A stretch of 14,623 nt of DNA. Origin: Candidatus Nanosyncoccus nanoralicus (lineage in GTDB: Bacteria; Patescibacteriota; Saccharimonadia; Saccharimonadales; Saccharimonadaceae). This document shows, piece after piece, positions 12,142-14,623 of the stretch (position 1 is the stretch's first letter; every line of letters begins with the position of its first letter). A program made the translations under genes and the position numbers. The stretch spans positions 1 to 14,623 of the forward strand of contig NZ_PRLL01000015.1 of assembly GCF_004138405.1 (NCBI RefSeq), in the 5' to 3' direction. The notes below the pieces were generated by a model that saw only the letters and a program-made list of their open reading frames with translations, did no database searches and was not told the origin of the DNA.

Positions 12142-13764
12142 CTATTCAAGGTCGCGCTGTCTTTGGCGACCAGTACGTCTTAGCTGTTCGAGTTGTTTAC
12201 GTCGTTCGATCATGGCCAGGATCTGGTCTGCCTTTTGGTGACTCTTTGCAAGTTGTTCGTTGTGGGCCATTGTTTGTTCGGAAGTGTTCTCTGATTGGTA
12301 GGTAGTGTAGAAATTGCGGAAATATTCTTGGTTGGCCGATTCTGCGAGATAATTAAAATTACTCTCGGGGACCATGAATGGAAGATTGGCGTAAACTGGT
12401 TGCCAATATGTAACTTGGCCATCCTTCTGACTTGGATTTTGTGGGACTGGAATCGGCGGAGTAATCATGCGATGATGGTAGGCAGAACGTAGTTCTTCAA
12501 CACTGCCAACACATTCAAAAGGTTTCATTTCTCCGCCGACACCAAGAAGGCCTTTAAAGATTTGAGTAAGATTTTGATCTAAGAAAAGGTCCTGATCGCC
12601 AAAAAGTGATTGGAGGAACTGGGGTGGAATAAATGGGCAGAAAAGTAAATATGAGTTGGCACATTTGGCGCAGTGGCCACACCATTTGAGTGTGTTATTT
12701 TGCTTATTTTGTTTATAATTTGCCTCATTGCAAGAACTAAAACTGTAGCCATATTTTTGCCAACATTTTTGAACAAAGAGGTCGGCAATACGTAATTCGC
12801 TGAGATGGCGGATAGGTGAGCCTAGATGAAGGTCTGGGGAGAGGTAGCGTTTGATGTATTCGGTCATCAGTTGTTCAGCCTGCCAGGTCTTTGACCATTG
12901 ATGGTTGACTGGTAAGTCTCCAATCATTGCGTGAGGTTCTTCCCCCTCACGGCCGATGCTTGTGAGGATGACGTTCTGATTATTTAAGATAGCTTGAATA
13001 AGAGCCAGAGATTCTACGATAAAAGTAACGGGAATATGTCCATTAAATCCGCCAGTTTGTTGTAGATGGAGATGATCGATTTGGCGATAAATTACACTGG
13101 CTTTTTGGTGATTAAAACCGTCACTTAGATGATCGATAACATTTGGGTGTGAACGGTCTGGACTACTACTGATATACCATGGGACAAAGTTAATATTATG
13201 TTCATTAAGTAGTTCGGCAACCAGGAGACTGTCCTTTCCGCCAGATTGGAGAGCGAGAACTCCTTGGCCACGATATTCAACAGCTGGTTTATTTTGAAAC
13301 CTGAGAGCAGACTTAAAAGTGGCTAATTGAGTACGAGTTAGACGATTTTCGAAGGCATATTGAGATAGACCTTCCTGAAAAACGGTAGAAAAGAAGCGCG
13401 CTTGAAAATCATCTAGAGGCCGGTCGAGGCGAATATTCTGGGTGGGGTGAGCTTTATAATAGCTGGTACCAATCAGGATAAAGGCAAGGAACATAGCCTG
13501 GTCTAGCAGCTCGGTAAGGCTGGGGTCGTCAAGTAGGTTGAAGGAGCTAGTATTGGTACCGGGCTTAGGTGCAAAAAAGACCTTTTCAGTAAAGATGATA
13601 TTGTCGATTCCTTGGTAGACAAAAGTCGCGGTGTAGGTTGAACGATCAAAATAATAACTTAAAAAACGAAAGACGGCGTCTTTTGACGGAGCGACGGTGG
13701 GGGCTGGCTGGGTTGGTTTTTTATTTAAAGAACCAAGAATAGATGAAAAATTTGATGCAATCAT
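12142..13764 (-). CDS. murL: MurL-like UDP-MurNAc-L-Ala-L-Glu epimerase
   Basis: MurL, described in Xanthomonas, converts the terminal L-Glu of UDP-MurNAc-L-Ala-L-Glu to D-Glu after a MurD2-type ligase has added L-Glu. Family features visible in the 540 residues: an N-terminal beta-rich domain (FRFLSYYFDRSTYTATFVY at 32-50), GTSYYKAHP at 99-107, the PP-loop nucleotide-binding SGGKDS at 174-179, NGHIPVT at 241-247 and a cysteine cluster WCGHCAKC at 361-368 with C345 before it. After about residue 430 there is an extra tail of about 110 residues, polar, ending in a Gln/Arg-rich helix that may be a coiled coil. The gene follows murD by 16 bases on the same strand, the gene pair expected for this route. 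The assignment rests on motif memory and context; a generic PP-loop sulphur-transfer enzyme is the alternative. Confidence 0.75.
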   Translation of the reverse strand: MIASNFSSILGSLNKKPTQPAPTVAPSKDAVFRFLSYYFDRSTYTATFVYQGIDNIIFTEKVFFAPKPGTNTSSFNLLDDPSLTELLDQAMFLAFILIGTSYYKAHPTQNIRLDRPLDDFQARFFSTVFQEGLSQYAFENRLTRTQLATFKSALRFQNKPAVEYRGQGVLALQSGGKDSLLVAELLNEHNINFVPWYISSSPDRSHPNVIDHLSDGFNHQKASVIYRQIDHLHLQQTGGFNGHIPVTFIVESLALIQAILNNQNVILTSIGREGEEPHAMIGDLPVNHQWSKTWQAEQLMTEYIKRYLSPDLHLGSPIRHLSELRIADLFVQKCWQKYGYSFSSCNEANYKQNKQNNTLKWCGHCAKCANSYLLFCPFIPPQFLQSLFGDQDLFLDQNLTQIFKGLLGVGGEMKPFECVGSVEELRSAYHHRMITPPIPVPQNPSQKDGQVTYWQPVYANLPFMVPESNFNYLAESANQEYFRNFYTTYQSENTSEQTMAHNEQLAKSHQKADQILAMIERRKQLEQLRRTGRQRQRDLE

Positions 13765-13771
13765 TATTATT

Positions 13772-13780
13772 ATTTTAGCA
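13772..13780 (-). promoter_or_regulatory. Internal extended -10 upstream of murL
   Basis: TGC-TAAAAT on the minus strand lies between the murD stop and murL, 7 bases before the murL ATG, with no Shine-Dalgarno sequence. It is the same element and spacing as at ftsE, so murL may also be transcribed on its own as a leaderless mRNA. Confidence 0.45.
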
Positions 13781-14623
13781 TTAAAAAGCGTTTACGATTT
13801 GTTGAAATTGATTTCCGCGATCACTAAAATCCTTAAACATATCAAAACTGGCAGCTCCAGGACTCATTAGAACGATGACTGGTTTTGCGGTTTGGTTGTT
13901 GAGGGCTTCTCTAGTGGATGGAATACAGAGGTCGTAATTCGATTCGAGGTCAGCGGCGTATTTTTCGGCGTAGTTTTTGGCGTATTCTACGGCATCCTCG
14001 AGCGAATCGGCTAGAATAAATTTATCAGGATCTTCTCCTTCTGCTAGCATGAAACGTGTTTCGCCGATTAAAATGATTTTCTTAAGATTTTTGGCACTAA
14101 AGAAGCGTTCTTTCATAGCTGTTAAATCGAGATGTCGATCTTTGCCGCCGGCAATAAGAATAGTGGGGTAATCTTCAAAAGCTTTGATGGCGACGTCAGC
14201 AGCAGGAAAAGCTGAAGAGTAGTTATCATCATAGTAGCGCACGCGATTTAATTCGCGGATAAATTGAATACGGTGAGGTAATCCTACAAAAGTAGCGAGG
14301 CCATGGGCTATTTTTTGATAGATTGCTTGATTGCTATTGCTAAAAAGTTCGTCTAGAGATAGGTTCAAAATACTGAGTACTGCCAAGATGGCCGCCTCGG
14401 CGTTCTCGCGGTTGTGCTCACCTGGAATTTTTAAATAATCAAGGAGGTTCTTAAGTTCTGCTTGATACTTAACGATGGGATAGGTGTTTTTTTGACCAGC
14501 ACTTTTCTGGCCAATTTTTACACTATCATCATTGTTCTTATAATAAATACAATAATCTGAGGCTGTCTGATGTCTTACGATATTTGATTTAGCAGCTAGA
14601 TAATCATCAAAACCATGGTGTCG
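13781..14623 (-). CDS. murD: UDP-N-acetylmuramoyl-L-alanine--glutamate ligase, C-terminal part
   Basis: The 3' 280 codons of a Mur ligase are present; the gene continues past the right edge, so the Walker A region is not visible. The central-domain end has HHGFDDYLAAKSNI near the edge and the ligase motif GEHNRENAEAA (about 14390-14435). The C-terminal domain shows RVRYYDDNYSS, AGGKDRHLDL and VLMSPGAASFDMF, all typical of MurD. MurD adds glutamate to UDP-MurNAc-L-Ala in the cytoplasm. Because a MurL-like epimerase gene follows after 16 bases, this ligase is probably of the MurD2 type that uses L-Glu instead of D-Glu; this is inferred from context, not from a specificity residue. Confidence 0.9.
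   Translation of the reverse strand, partial: RHHGFDDYLAAKSNIVRHQTASDYCIYYKNNDDSVKIGQKSAGQKNTYPIVKYQAELKNLLDYLKIPGEHNRENAEAAILAVLSILNLSLDELFSNSNQAIYQKIAHGLATFVGLPHRIQFIRELNRVRYYDDNYSSAFPAADVAIKAFEDYPTILIAGGKDRHLDLTAMKERFFSAKNLKKIILIGETRFMLAEGEDPDKFILADSLEDAVEYAKNYAEKYAADLESNYDLCIPSTREALNNQTAKPVIVLMSPGAASFDMFKDFSDRGNQFQQIVNAF

Overview
ORGANISM. The window is a moderately AT-rich, densely packed bacterial chromosome segment. Gene content and style (prfB with ftsEX, a MurD/MurL-type pair, tiny intergenic gaps, promoters abutting start codons, large lineage-specific repeat protein) suggest a Patescibacteria/CPR organism, most likely a Saccharibacterium (TM7). That is inference from pattern, not a database match. 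The genetic code looks standard: prfB is present and tryptophan is TGG. None of the 12 stop codons visible is TGA (9 TAA, 3 TAG). LAYOUT. (1) 1-4701, all leftward: prfB, an 805-residue protein with an acidic tract and eleven 26-30-residue repeats, ftsE, and the first codons of ftsX. The repeat protein sits between prfB and ftsEX, which are adjacent in many bacteria. (2) 4764-6904: a cation-diffusion-facilitator transporter (rightward), tail-to-tail with an exonuclease/endonuclease/phosphatase-family enzyme, then a terminator and a short coding remnant. (3) 6894-10315: an accessory RiPP locus, the most interesting part. A leftward 62-residue Gly/Cys/Ser-rich peptide with a microcin B17-like core (9933-10121) precedes one 706-residue protein that joins an N-terminal winged-helix-like segment, a SagB-type nitroreductase/azoline dehydrogenase and a YcaO cyclodehydratase (7622-9742). 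Between them lie a terminator-like hairpin and a palindrome that overlaps the predicted synthetase promoter. A putative zinc metallopeptidase converges on the synthetase and shares its terminator. (4) 10316-10990: an apparently decayed gene. (5) 10946-11110: tRNA-Gln(UUG) with promoter and terminator. (6) 11133-14623, leftward: murD (3' part), a MurL-like epimerase, a small membrane protein and a histidine-phosphatase-family enzyme. HOW IT WORKS TOGETHER. The RiPP locus reads as a minimal thiazole/oxazole-modified peptide pathway: one substrate and one fused synthetase that could cyclise Cys/Ser to azolines and oxidise them to azoles. No separate E1-like partner, exporter or immunity gene is visible. 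The murD/murL pair suggests that L-Glu is added to UDP-MurNAc-L-Ala and then epimerised to D-Glu, bypassing glutamate racemase. REGULATION. A recurring extended -10 element (TG-N-TAnAAT) precedes many genes. For five of them (ftsE, prfB, the phosphatase-family gene, the metallopeptidase and murL) it ends only 6-7 bases before the ATG and no Shine-Dalgarno sequence fits, so leaderless mRNAs are predicted. Other genes (peptide precursor, synthetase, transporter, repeat protein, ftsX) have clear Shine-Dalgarno sites.
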